Assembly (NCBI GenBank): GCA_012295275.1
Contig: CM022674.1
Span: forward strand, 1,283,177 to 1,328,176
Reading direction: 5' to 3'
Length of the DNA: 45,000 nucleotides
Origin: Chrysomallon squamiferum
Lineage: Eukaryota > Mollusca > Gastropoda > Neomphalida > Peltospiridae
Shown here: in pieces, positions 23,755 to 35,380 of the stretch
Layout of the letters: every line of letters begins with the position of its first letter
Position numbering within the stretch: the stretch's first letter is position 1
Position numbers and translations under genes: made by a program
The notes under the pieces: generated by a model
Told to the model about the DNA's origin: nothing
Databases searched by the model: none
Seen by the model: the letters and a program-made list of their open reading frames with translations, nothing else

Positions 23755-24270
23755 TTAATAAATATATAACCTTAATAAAAATTTAACAAATAGTTAACCT
23801 AAATAAAAATTGACAAAAAAAAAATTGACAAATTCAAACATTTTAACAAATAAGTTATCAGAGTAAAAAAAAAAAATTGACAAATAATTTACCTGAATAA
23901 TAAAAAATTTAACAAATAATTCACCTGAAATAAAAAACAAAAACACAACAAAAAACTTACAAATAATTTACCTGAACAAAGAAAAATTTAACAAATAAAT
24001 TACCTGAACAAAGACAAATTTAACAAATAATTTACCTGAATATTAAAATGATTTAACAAATAATTCACCTGGAAAAAAAAGCAACTTAAAAATAATTCAC
24101 CTGAATAAAGAAAAATTTAAACAAATAATAATTTACGTCAATAATTTAACAAGTAATAATTTACGTCAATAATAAAAATTTAACAAGTAATAATTTACGT
24201 CAATAATTTAACAAGTAATAATTTACGTCAATAATTTAACAAGTAATAATTTACGTCAATAATTTAGTGA
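23755..24270 (-). repeat. Minisatellite with donor-like units next to exon 24276-24440
   Basis: Two sub-arrays are present. From about 23890 to 24110 there are seven units of roughly 33-38 bp with TTACCTGAA or TCACCTGAA followed by an AAATTTAACAAATAA-type stretch. On the minus strand these give CAGGTAAAT/CAGGTGAAT, resembling the real donor CAG|GTAAAT at 24276. From about 24125 to 24265 there are 28-29-bp units TAATAATTTACGTCAATAA in which the donor core is changed. Confidence 0.85.
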
Positions 24271-24275
24271 TTTAC

Positions 24276-24440
24276 CTGGATGCAGTGGTAGTGGGTCTGC
24301 CGGCCGTTGTGGGTGCACTTGTTGTACTTCTTGCTGCAGTCGTCCATGGGGCTGAACCTGAGGAAGCCGTGCTGCAGCGAGTCTTCTCGCTTCCGGTGCC
24401 ACTTGAAGTGTCGAACCATCTCCTCTTTCTTAACAAAAAC
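24276..24440 (-). CDS. CASZ1: Castor-family protein, exon with finger 1 (second half) and finger 2 (first half)
   Basis: This exon has 55 codons and is phase 0 at both ends. The acceptor is ACGACAG|GTTTTTGTT, which lacks a good pyrimidine tract; the donor is ATCCAG|GTAAAT. The peptide starts VFVKKEEMVRHFKWH, which supplies the paired histidines (HFKWH) of finger 1. It continues with the castor inter-finger linker SLQHGFLRFSPMDDC, then the first half of finger 2: C..YNKC...GRQTHYHC. Conservation of the linker and of the HYHC signature is diagnostic for the CASZ1/castor family, whose proteins bind DNA in the nucleus and act in neural and cardiovascular development in animals that have been studied. 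Finger 2 is interrupted after CIQ and completed by the next exon (NGC...). The Cys-Cys half of finger 1 should come from an upstream exon that I could not locate. The intron downstream of the donor holds an array of donor-like units. Confidence 0.93.
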
Positions 24441-24716
24441 CTGTCGTTTTTTTAACCAGCGTTATTTCACTTTATGCACTTTCATCATTGGTGTGGGTTT
24501 TTTTGGTTTTTTTTAGTAGGGGTTTTGATTTTCAAAATGTTGAAGGATATTTTTTTATATAATTTTTTTTTTTTTTTCTTCGGTTGTAATTTTTGAATGG
24601 TGATTAAAACATTTTTTTTTTATTTTTTTTTTTTTATCACATACATATGCACGTACACACACAAAATGATGTGTATTAAATTTTTAAATTACTCACATTT
24701 CCAATAATTACAGACC

Positions 24717-24792
24717 ACAACAACAACAACAACAACAACAACACAACCACACACACACACACACACACACACATACATATATATATACATAC

Positions 24793-24823
<31 letters not shown>

Positions 24824-24830
24824 CATACTA
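24717..24830. repeat. (CAA)n-(AC)n-(CATA)n compound microsatellite
   Basis: Consecutive CAA triplets, then AC dinucleotides, then CATA tetranucleotides and (TA)n. Confidence 0.9.
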
Positions 24831-24988
24831 TATATATTTTAACTATTTAAAGTTGCAGTCTAAGCAGTGGTATACATAACAAGATCTTTACAATATATAT
24901 CTTCTTCACCACAACATTCCATTCCCTAATTATATACAAACATTCAGAAGACTCTTTATTAATTTTAAACTTCACTTTTTAAAGTTGC

Positions 24989-25262
24989 AGTCAAACATTC
25001 AATTAGTTCCCTTTATCTGTAACAGACAAACATTTCAATTAGTTCCCTTTAACTGTAATGACAAACATTCCAATTAGTTCCCTTTAACAATCAGACTTCA
25101 CCACTGAACCTGTAACAGACAAAAATTCCAATTAGTTCCCTTTAACTTTAACAGACAAAAATTCCAATTAGTTCCCTTTAACTGTAACAGACAAACATTT
25201 CAATTAGTTCCCTTTAACTGTAACAGACAAACATTCCAATTAGTTCCCTTTAACTGTAACAG
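24989..25262. repeat. 36-bp minisatellite, about 7 copies
   Basis: The unit is built on AGACAAACATTCCAATTAG followed by TTCCCTTTAACTGTAAC. On the minus strand each unit carries TTTGTCTGTTACAG, which resembles a 3' splice site, and one frame stays open through the units. A 30-bp insertion interrupts the array near 25090-25120. Confidence 0.9.
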
Positions 25263-26000
25263 TTGATAGTCACTAGTGTACTTTGAAACAGATTTGCTGT
25301 TTGAAAGAACAAGAGTTTCTGTATGTTATCATATCATTATGTCTTTATATGTGTAAGTATTTCTGTATGTCTATGGATTTCTGTATGTATGCAGATAGGT
25401 AAGTAGATAGGTATGTATGTGTATATAAAACAGTTTACATAACAATGTATGTATGTTTATGTGTGCATATGGAGGTGTATATGTATATGTGTTTGTGTGT
25501 ATGTGTGTATATGTGTGTGCATGTGTGTCTGTATACATGTATGTGTGTGTGTGTATACATGTATACAGTATATCTGTATGCCTGTGTCTTTATGTATGTT
25601 TGTATGTAAGTTTATGCAGAACATGTTTGAATGCCAATATCTGTGTATTTTACAAAATTGTGCATTACCTTATCTACATATCTTTTTGTGCATATTATTT
25701 ACTTCTGAGAAAAGATATGTCTAAGTTTAAGTGTATATTATTATTTAATAACTCATTTACCTGATAATAGTTCTTATTTACCATAAAACAAAATAACAGG
25801 AAGAAATATTAACTTAGAGCAATGAAAACCAATAATATGAATTCTTACACTCTTTCAGCACATGCAAATAGCATCAAAAGACTGAGCACCTGTTTTTTTG
25901 TAATGACTGCATTTTTATGAAACTGTGAAACAAAACAAAATGTTTAACTGATACATTTCTGGTCTTATTCACGAGTGACACCCATTCAGTGAAGACTCAC

Positions 26001-26178
26001 CTTTTAAAATACTTTGTGTAGTCTGGATAGACTGAAATCTGTTTGCCCTGGTTTAATTTTCTGCCAGGAGCTGAATGTGACTTCATGGAAATTCCTGAGA
26101 GAGGCAGTTTTGGTCCTCGTATGTGAGATGACAGTTTGAACTTTGAAAATTCTCCTCCAAGACTCCTGTGTTTGGCTC
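26001..26178 (-). CDS. CASZ1: Castor-family zinc-finger protein, exon a (lead-in to finger 1)
   Basis: This is the first exon recognisable in transcript order. On the minus strand it follows a strong acceptor (pyrimidine tract, then TTTTTTAG) and ends AAAAG|GTGAGT. It contributes two bases, 58 whole codons and two bases, so it enters in phase 1 and leaves in phase 2. The peptide runs from AKHRSLGGEF to the end NQGKQISVYPDYTKYFK. In castor proteins a tyrosine-rich stretch of this kind sits immediately before zinc finger 1, so the exon is placed as the N-terminal flank of the finger domain. It has no Cys/His pairs of its own. Good splice sites at both ends, an open frame and less AT-rich sequence than its surroundings support a real exon. 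The exact correspondence to vertebrate CASZ1 is inferred from memory of the family, not from an alignment. The next exon found (24276-24440) starts in phase 0, so at least one exon between them is missing. Confidence 0.8.
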
Positions 26179-27161
26179 CTAAAAAAGGATTGATGAAAAA
26201 AAAAATAAATAAATAAATTTTAACATAAGAGAAGTATAAAAACATAAACGAATAATCTGAAATTCATATTTGTTTGATTTTGTTTTGATTTTTGATTTTA
26301 TTTTTTGCATGTGTCAGATAATATAAATTATTCTATGGTGTTTTTGTATTTGGCTTCTAGAAAGTTAGAAAACAAATTAACACTGTATATGTTTGTTCGT
26401 ACTGTTGATAATGCTGATCAGTTGTTGTTGCTTCTATGGGGGGGTTGGGGTTTTTGGGGGGTTGTTATTGATGTTGTTGCTGCTTCAGTTCACTGGATTT
26501 TTTTTATGATTACTTTCACAACTTCATACTTAGAATGTTTCCTATTTAGACTCAAAAATAACCATTTGAATCATGTAAGTATATTCATAAATTTAATATT
26601 AATCTCGTTAAAATTAGTTCTGCTGTTAACCCCACGAATATCTGTGTAAAATACAGAACAATGTTTTAATCTTCAAAGTCTTGTTAATCCCCTCAAAACA
26701 GTGAACACTTTAATCATAAATGTTACAGAAATTCCACAAACCCGTGTAATGTTAACACTTGGAACACGGTTTTATCATCAACCTTAATAACCCTAGAAAA
26801 AATGTTTTTTTTTTTTTTTAAAAAGCCAACAGAACTTTAAAAATGACATAAACATAACTGAATACGAAGATATAATTCATAAACTGCCTATCACACCCTG
26901 TTGCTAAACAGACATAATAAAAATGTATTTTTGTGAAAAGTAAAAGAAGCTATGCACTAACTGCTTTAATAAATGCTACGTCATATTTCAGCAAAAGAAC
27001 AAAAGAAAAAGAGAGAAAGAAAAAAAAATAATAATAATAATAATAATTTTCGTAAAAAAAAAAAAGGTAATTATTTATTCTTTCTGTAAGTTATGGACAT
27101 AAAAGAGATGGGTGTGTAGATAAAAGAAAACAGTTTACTTCTTTTATTTTCTTTTTCTTTC

Positions 27162-27192
<31 letters not shown>

Positions 27193-27946
27193 TTGCATTT
27201 TTTTTCTTTTTTAGTTCTTTTTTTTTTCTTAAGTTACAAAATACTGGTTCTACAAGTTTTATTTGTCACAGCTAAATAGAGTTTTCTGCACATTTTCCAA
27301 AAAAAAAAAAAGAAAATAAAAAAAAAATGTATAAAATTTTTGTCTATTCATGGTTTAGAAATAGATTCATTATTTTCAACTTTTCTTTATGGCTTTTCTT
27401 AATTTTTTCTCTCTTTTTTTTATTATTATTATTTCATAATTTATAGGGCTTTTTTTTTTTGTTGTTGTTATTATTTTCTTTTTTCTGTTTTACAAGGTAC
27501 ATGTTTTATTTGAAATTAATGTTATGTATCTCTTTCATAGCACAAACTAAAGCAAAATAAAATTTTAATAATTATAATAAAATGTTAAAATATAATAATA
27601 CTAAGAAGAAACAAATACACTTTAATAAAATATAATAAAATTAAAATAAATAAATAAAAATATCATATAATTTCACAAAAATGATTAAAACAAAATCTGA
27701 CATAGTAAAATTAAAATATATACATTTATAATTAAAACTTTTAAACAAAGCAATATTGAACAAAGCAAGAATTTAAAGGAGACATTTTGTAACATAGTAA
27801 AACTTTAAGTAAAACTATTCAACAAAGTTAAAATTAAAATAAAACACTTTGTGACAGTAAACATTTAAACAAAACAATATTTTACTAAGCAAAAATTTTA
27901 ATTAAAATTAAATTAATTAAAAATAAATAAAAAATATTACAAAGTT

Positions 27947-27948
27947 AA

Positions 27949-28016
<68 letters not shown>
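27947..28016. repeat. (AAT)n microsatellite
   Basis: About 23 uninterrupted AAT/TAA triplets. Confidence 0.95.
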
Positions 28017-28018
<2 letters not shown>

Positions 28019-28523
28019 GTGAACAAAATCAAGAAATGTAACTATATTAATACTTTTTTTTTTCCATATCAACACACTGAACATTAAGTACATGAATTTG
28101 AACACAGAAACGCAAACTTTTATTATCTAAATGCCTATTTTTAGTCTTTTTTTACTTCTTTTTTCTTTTCTTTTTCTTTATATATATATATATATATATT
28201 TTGGGGAAGAAATACCTCTCAACAAAGGTACATGAAAACCTGTTTATCTGTAGCTTAGTTACATGTGCATTTTTAGAAAGAAGCAAGTCACCATCGTTCA
28301 AACACTCCATTCATATTCATGGTTACTTGACTGCACATAAATGGTGTCAGATTTATATTTCTTTTTTTTTTATCGTTATTATCATTTATTTAAAATGAAT
28401 GCAACGATTACTTTTATATATAAATACATGTCACATAATCTGTCTTAACTTTCAAACTATCAGACTGTGAATTTAAGGAATAAACAAACAAACCTGTTTG
28501 ATTTAACAATTTATTTCTTTCTT

Positions 28524-28554
<31 letters not shown>

Positions 28555-30094
28555 ATATTTTTTTTTATTATTATTTAAGAAAAAGAATAAGGAAATATGA
28601 ATTAAAAGCTGTAAAATTCTATCAACATAACAAATCAATATAACACTGAATAAATTAGTTTAGCTGACGTAAAAACAGGTTATTATAAATATTTCACCCA
28701 AGATCTGTTTACGGGAGAGAATTTCATGATATTGCATGTTACGATAAAAATGCTTCTTTTCAATAAACTTTGGATAATATCCAAGTTTTGAGTGTCGTCT
28801 TTTTATAATTATTGTTATAAACAATAAAGAAGGTATACTGGTTAAATTTTATACCGGAAAACTACCACAAAAATGAATAAAGCTGTATGTATATATAATT
28901 CGTATATATTTAAATTATAACAATTCTTACATAAACAGAGCTGCACTATGGTAAAATACAATTTCAACCATTAAGCGTATGTAATCTTTAACTCAAAATT
29001 TTATTTTTAATTACGAAAATTGGAATCCACTCTTTTAGGCATTTTCTTTTTATTATACAAGTATTCAGTTTTCTAGACATGACAGTTTGCAGATCAGACC
29101 TCTTTAATAAGTGTTTTTAGGGCTTTGTCCCATTCTAACCCAGTACTCCAGAATGGGCTTAGTGCCATTAAATGTGTTAACATGTGAACAGATTTAGAGC
29201 AACATTACAAAAAACTTTTTTTATTTAAATAGAAATAATGAATATCTTCTAGCATCAAAAAAAATAATAAATAAATAAGTAAATAAATAAATAAATAAAA
29301 AGTGCTAAAAGGAGATGAAGAAGAAAAAAAAATGGTAACAGAACTGATATTATGTATAAAAAGAATGTCTGTATTTATAACACAAAATTAAATGATTATA
29401 TCACAGGTCATAAAACATTATACTAATCAAACACCCACATTCAGTCAGCTCTTTTTAAATAAGTGACATGTAATAAAAATATATTAAAAAAATATATATA
29501 AAACATTAAAAAACATTAAAAAATAACAACAAAAAAAAAAAGAAAGAAGAAAAGAAATATATTTCACCATCTACAACTGATTTATTTTTCAAATTCATTC
29601 AGCTTGCTCAATTATTTTCTTATTTATTTTTGAACATTTTATCACAATTTTTATTTTTATTTTTATATTTTATTATTTTTTTTTTTTTTGGTAAATGATA
29701 CCAAGATAGTTAGACAAACAAAACTGTCAGATCTTTTAGTATTAAAATTTAGTATTGTGTGCTTTAAACCCATTAAAACCAGTTAAAACGACATAATATA
29801 TGGTGGTTGTCACGGCATTACAAGCAAAAGTATACTTCAGTTTACAATTTATGTCCAGATAGAAAAATCAGGTTTCTAAAAACATGTTCTTATCTGTTTA
29901 AGATTAATTCAAAATAAGAAGATCTCTGCAAACAGTGAAAAGGAAGATCTTTGCAAAAATGTAAAAAAGGAAGATTTATTTTTAGTCTGTGACTGTATGG
30001 ACATAATTAATAGGTCTAAATATGCCTGTACAACTTCCAACTGGTTGTTTTAGTTATTTCTTTTAAAAATATTCCTGTTGTATAAAAATACCTT

Positions 30095-30240
30095 TAAAAT
30101 AAATAAATAAATAAAAAAAATATAATAAAATTAATTTAAATTAAATTAAATTAAATTAAAAAATACTAAATTAAATAAATAAATAAATAAATAAAATATA
30201 ATAAAATTAAATTAAATTAAATTAATTAAAAAATACAAAA

Positions 30241-30279
<39 letters not shown>

Positions 30280-30360
30280 AATAAAATAAAATAAAATAAA
30301 ATAAAATAAAATAAAATTAATTAAAAAATACTAAATAAATAAATAAATAAATAAAATCAT
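30095..30360. repeat. (AAAT)n / (AAAAT)n / AATTA-rich simple repeat block
   Basis: Alternating AAAT, AAAAT and TTAAA repeats with local duplication of the TTAAATTAAA segment (30131 and 30205) and of TTAATTAAAAAATAC. Confidence 0.9.
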
Positions 30361-31899
30361 TAAAAGTACTTTCCCCTCCCCCCTCGCTGTTAAAAACAAC
30401 AGTACACAGGAAGAGATTAAAAACGAGAATTCTCTCCCTTTGGTCCAGGCTTATGAATGTCTGTTTCTATGACACCAGCTACATTGAGATCATAAAACTT
30501 TATAAATTGCTGTTGATCCAAGCAGCCATGACAACGTTGGCATGCACACAATATTTCAATATTTGCTCATGTATTTAGGAATGTCAAGCACAACATGAAT
30601 GCCCTCCCTGCCTATAAACATTTGCTGAGAAATATATACACGATGTGTGCAAATTTAAATACTTTCACAAAAATAATAATAAATACATCAGGAATTATTT
30701 TTCTATTGATTTTTCTTGCTACAGTCTGTGTCTTGCAAGTTTTTTCACTTCAGGGTGGTTTCTGAATCTTGGTTTTAAGTTAAATTACATTTTTTGGTTA
30801 AAATAAAATAATAATACAATAGAATGAATATATATAACATTTAGTTATTTACTAGTGTTTTAAGCAGTTTTGTGAGTGTATATGCATGTATGGTGTGTGT
30901 GTGTGTGTGTGTTGTACTCAATTATATACTTTTGTTGATATGTACATGTCTATGTTTTCAATGTTTTATAATCTTTGCATATCTTTTAACTGTAATAGCG
31001 CTTGTGTTTTTCTACAAGATCATAAAATAAAATAATAATAATAAAATAATGATAATAGTGAAAAAGTGAAATGTAAATATTTGAATGGTAAATTACTATT
31101 CTATTCCATTCAAAGTTCTGTCAGCTTTTGTCATGTAAAATTAATGATGAAATGTAAATATTTAAATACTGAAGTACTGCATTTCTATTCGAACTTATCT
31201 ATACTGTTATCAAAATTAATCATTTCATTTATAAAATTACATTTTATTTTATTCCAAAATACCTAAAAATGCCTACTGAAACAAAAATTTTACACTTTCT
31301 AGTAATTAGATATTTGGATATTTACATACGCACGCACACACATGCATACACACCTCATACAAACTTGTGCAACTGTACATGACCAGGAGTTTGTTTTTAA
31401 AAAATTTAATTTTATATATATATATTATTTAATTTTTTTACAATAATTTGTTTTATAATTTTGATGCTAGCCTATTAATGAAGTCATTATGCATATTTGT
31501 TTTTTTCTACTGCTATTGTTTCTAATGTCTAATTTCTATTTACTATATTTCATATCAAACTTATTTTTTTACAAGTTTTTACATTCTACACATCAATGCA
31601 CACACACACACTGATACACTCACTCACACACATGTACGCACTACAATAAACACACACACACACATTCATATGCCCACACATACATGCATGTCAAGATAGC
31701 ACATGGATGGTGACACACACACACACAAACAGAGAGATTTGTTTACAAGAACAGACATGCAGTGCATATCAACACAGATGTATTCTCATGCATGTTCATA
31801 CACCCACACACACCACACCCACAGTCACACACACAAAACATTTCTCAACAGACATTTCAAGGAAGCACTTTATCTTCTTTTGTTTATTTGTATTTGGGG

Positions 31900-31922
31900 G
31901 GAAAAAAAAAAAAAAAAAAAAA

Positions 31923-31969
<47 letters not shown>

Positions 31970-31970
31970 A
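31900..31970. repeat. Poly-A followed by (TTG)n microsatellite
   Basis: About 21 adenines run directly into 15 TTG triplets. Confidence 0.95.
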
Positions 31971-32084
31971 TTATATAACTTAACAAAACACTGCATAATG
32001 ACTGATAATTTATCAAGTGATCAGCAGACCGTTTTCAAGTAACTTATGCTGTTCTTAAGAAAAGCAAACATGTGCAATTAACTG

Positions 32085-32240
32085 AAATTCATGTTCCTTT
32101 AAGCTTTATTGAAAAAAATTAAAAGGAAAATGATATAAGATCATGTATATGTGTATACACACATATATATATATATATATATACATGATCTTATATCATT
32201 TTCCTTTTTTTTTCAATAAAGCTTAAAGGAACATGAATTT
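32085..32240. repeat. Near-perfect inverted repeat (155 bp hairpin)
   Basis: The left arm starts AAATTCATGTTCCTTTAAGC and the right arm ends GCTTAAAGGAACATGAATTT; they are reverse complements over about 65 bases. The only large difference is in an A-run (AAAAAAATTAAAAGG against AAAAAAAAAGG). The loop is a short TA/TG-rich microsatellite. There is no obvious target-site duplication. It could be a small foldback element or a hairpin-forming locus. Confidence 0.93.
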
Positions 32241-32273
32241 TACCTGGAATATAAATAAATAGAAATTCTTTCT

Positions 32274-32320
<47 letters not shown>

Positions 32321-32483
32321 ACATAATTAATATATACACATTTGTGTACACACATACACACACACACACACATTTATTATATATAAACATACACATATAC
32401 ACATATATACAGATTTATACAGAATCTTTACAGTTTAAAAAATCACTTTACCTGGAATATAAATAAACAGAAATTCTTTCTTT
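32238..32483. repeat. Direct repeat pair (about 37 bp)
   Basis: TTTACCTGGAATATAAATAA plus CAGAAATTCTTTCTT (one base variable) occurs at 32238-32274 and again at 32447-32483, separated by about 170 bases of (GT)n/(AC)n. On the minus strand both copies contain ATTCCAGGTAAA. Confidence 0.9.
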
Positions 32484-32797
32484 TTTTTTTTCTCTCATAT
32501 CTTTTTTTGGTTATTTGAAAAGAAAACTAGACACCAAATTTCATTATTACTGTTATTATTGCTGCATTTATACTTGCATGAAAGCGACAAAAGAGAATTT
32601 TAGAAAAAGATGAACAAAAAGGAGAAAAGAGAAAAAAAAGAAAGAAATTCAACAGGAATTATAAAAAGAAATTTATTTCAAAAGTTCTATGCTTCACTGG
32701 TTTTTTCTATTAAACAAATTCTCTGAAGCATGCATTAAAATACTCTTCAGTAATAAGAGTAATAAGAAAAAGCAAAATCAACCAAAAAACAGGAAAA

Positions 32798-32837
<40 letters not shown>

Positions 32838-33229
32838 TATAATACATAAATGTATTGCAACGGTGTGAATATATGAACAGCTTCCAGAGATGAAAAATTG
32901 TTTTTAAAATTTTGCCAAACTAGTGACATTTCAAGTTTAAATGTGCTATTAAAATGGTATGTACACTGTTATTATAAACTAATTTTAACCTCTTTTTTTT
33001 TTAATTTTTTAAATTTTTTTTTTTTTTTTTTTTTGTAAAAATGTTTTTAAGTTATGGCATTCACATCAAAGTGTCATGTTTGGCTGTTTATTTTGTAATT
33101 TAAAACAAATTTGCAAATCAAATTCATTTAGCATCAAACAATGGTTACTTAGATGGCAATTGCACCTGAAGGATTATGAGTACAAATCTTAACACCAGCT
33201 TTTTTAAGCAAGAAAGAGAAAATATTTTT

Positions 33230-34110
33230 AAGTGAAAATGCCTAACTTACTGACAGCCATAAAATCATTTTTATTTTTATATATTTGGGGTTTTTTTTGT
33301 AAATAAAACAGTAATAAATGCCTACAGCCATTAATAAAAGATTTTAAAAAATATATAAATAAATAAACATTCCCAAAAGGCTAAAACTAAAGTCATTAAT
33401 GAATGAATGCCTAATTCTAATTACACCAATTTTAGCCAATACTACAAGAATTGTATCAACCAACTCTTTCAACCAAAAAAGCTAAGAATGCCTAAAACTT
33501 TAACCAGTAATGGAAGAATGCCTGTTCCTACCTACAACCATTCTACTCCTTGTTGTAAAGATACCTAAAAACCTTCAGCAACCATTTTAACCAATAAAAT
33601 AAGAAATACTCATTGTTTTCTACAACCATTTCATCGAGTAATGTATGAGTGCCTTAAATTATCAATATATTTATATCTGATATATAAAAAAAATGCCTGT
33701 CTGAAACTGTTTTAGCCAGTGACATAAGGATATCTGTGTCTGACTACATACAACCATATTTTAAATTATCAGTATAATTTTTTGCAAGTAAATACATGAA
33801 TACCTATGGCTATCAGTAACCTTTTTTAACCAACAGTATAAGAATTTCTTAAAGTTATTAATATTGTTAGCCAATAACTGCAACAATGCCTACGACTATT
33901 AACAACCATTTTAGCCAACGATGTAAAAATATTTATAATTATCTAGAGTCATTTTAGCCAATAAACATAAAAATTCCTTTGAATATCTAGAGCCATTTTA
34001 TTCAGTAATGTTGAAATGCCTAAGACTGTCAACTTGCATTTTGGCCAGTGAGTTTGCAGACTTCAGTTCTAACTGAGAAAACAACAATGCCTATTTTAGC
34101 CATGAAAGTG
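33230..34110. repeat. Old, highly degenerate tandem repeat with a unit of about 60-65 bp
   Basis: Recurrent words, always in the same order, include CCATTTTAGCCAATAA, GTAAGAATGCCTA and ACTATCAACAACC. Between 12 and 15 eroded units can be followed. Confidence 0.75.
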
Positions 34111-35159
34111 AAAAATTCTAACGTTATCATCATCAATATTTTACATAGAGTTATTAGCATACAGCACAGCAACAAGAGATTAAGTATGAATCAATGAAAA
34201 CGGTGAATGATGTGAAAACAAATAAATAATGAATTAATACACAAAGCTGGGACAGACTGACAGATTGACAGACAGGCAGGCAGTCCAATGCAAAATAAAA
34301 CAAAAAAATTTTAGATCTTTTATTTATTTATTTTATTATTCTTTTTTTTTCTTTTTTTTTTCTGTTTTTAACATTTTTTTTTTTTTTAAGTTAATTTGTT
34401 AAAGATCAATACACCTAAAAAAAATATCACAAATCTGTAAAAAAAAAAAAAAAAAAAATTTTAGCTAATATTTAATAACACAAATTTTTTATATTAATAT
34501 TAGCTGTTTATTTTAAAAAACTTTTTTTTTTCTCTTCTTTTTTTTTTTTTTTTTTTTTTATTTTTTTATTTAGTAATTATTGTCTACTGCAGATTTTCCA
34601 CGCACTTGGTCAAACAACAAGCATGACTAAATAAATACAGAAGAAAACCAGGACAAAGTGTGGTGCTCCTGAAAAGGTGCCGGAAATTACTGGAACATAA
34701 GAATCAATACCAGATCACTTGACTAAGCATTATTGTGGAACTTGTTAATAAGATCAGTTATTTATTAGAGGTTTTTTTTTAATAATATATATATATTCAT
34801 TTCATGCCAATGAAATGAGAACAAAAAATTTTTTTTTTTTTTTTTTTGTTCATTCTTTAACCATCGACCAGTCTTTCTGTGCTATAACAATCAGAGGGGT
34901 CAAAGTTCATAATAAAAAAAAAATAAAAAAAATCTATTGTTTTGCTACAGTTTTTGCCAGCAAGCTTTTGTTTATCCCATTACTCACAAACTGAAACCAT
35001 AGAAACAATCTAATCTGTAAAGAATTTTGGTATGTAGAAAGACAGACAGAGAGAGAGAGAGAGATTCCCAGAAAAAAAAAAAAAAAATAATAATAAAAAA
35101 TTAATAAATAAATACAAATAATAATAATAATAATAATACTGACAATCAATAAATAACCA

Positions 35160-35380
35160 AAGTTGCCTGTCCTGGGACAGTTTATCTTTGTTGATACAAT
35201 ACTTTACTTTAGCAACATATGGTAACCATGGAAACAGGTGACATCAAAGCACAATCAACTGCCATCTCAAGATGTCAAGATGGACAGCCAATGATAAGAG
35301 CATCAGCATAACCCGAGGGTCATATGGATGATTACCGTAAACATCTCAATGTTTGTTTTATTCCACGGTATTAATTTCAG
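35160..35380. promoter_or_regulatory. Complex, less AT-rich patch with E-box, GATA and FOX-like motifs
   Basis: Inside the presumed large intron this patch stands out for balanced composition. It holds CATATG (35216-35221 and 35321-35326), CAGGTG (35235-35240), TGATAAGA (35292-35299) and GTAAACA (35337-35343). It could be an intronic enhancer of the castor-family gene. This is inference from motif density only. Confidence 0.25.

Larger units (their letters stand above)
24441..26000 (-). other. Intron region expected to hold a missing finger 1 exon
   Basis: The two flanking exons have incompatible phases (2 out, 0 in). The first finger also lacks its Cys-Cys-HxHC half. A short exon of roughly 75-95 nt is therefore expected here. 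I searched the minus strand for HYHC-, HFHC-, HLHC- and HIHC-type codon strings and found no acceptable one. Contents seen are poly-T tracts, a (CAA)n-(AC)n-(CATA)n block at 24717-24830, a 36-bp minisatellite at 24989-25262 and GT/TATG-rich sequence at 25440-25620. Confidence 0.6.

Noticed and set aside
24846-24900. Minus-strand string reading YVYHCLDCNFK, like the YHCLD..C of castor finger 1
   Set aside because: It would be the right place for the missing half-finger. But only one Cys precedes the HC, a TAA lies just upstream in frame, a TAG follows, and splice sites are poor. The AAAGTTGCAGTC part recurs at 24980, so it looks like repeat-derived coincidence.
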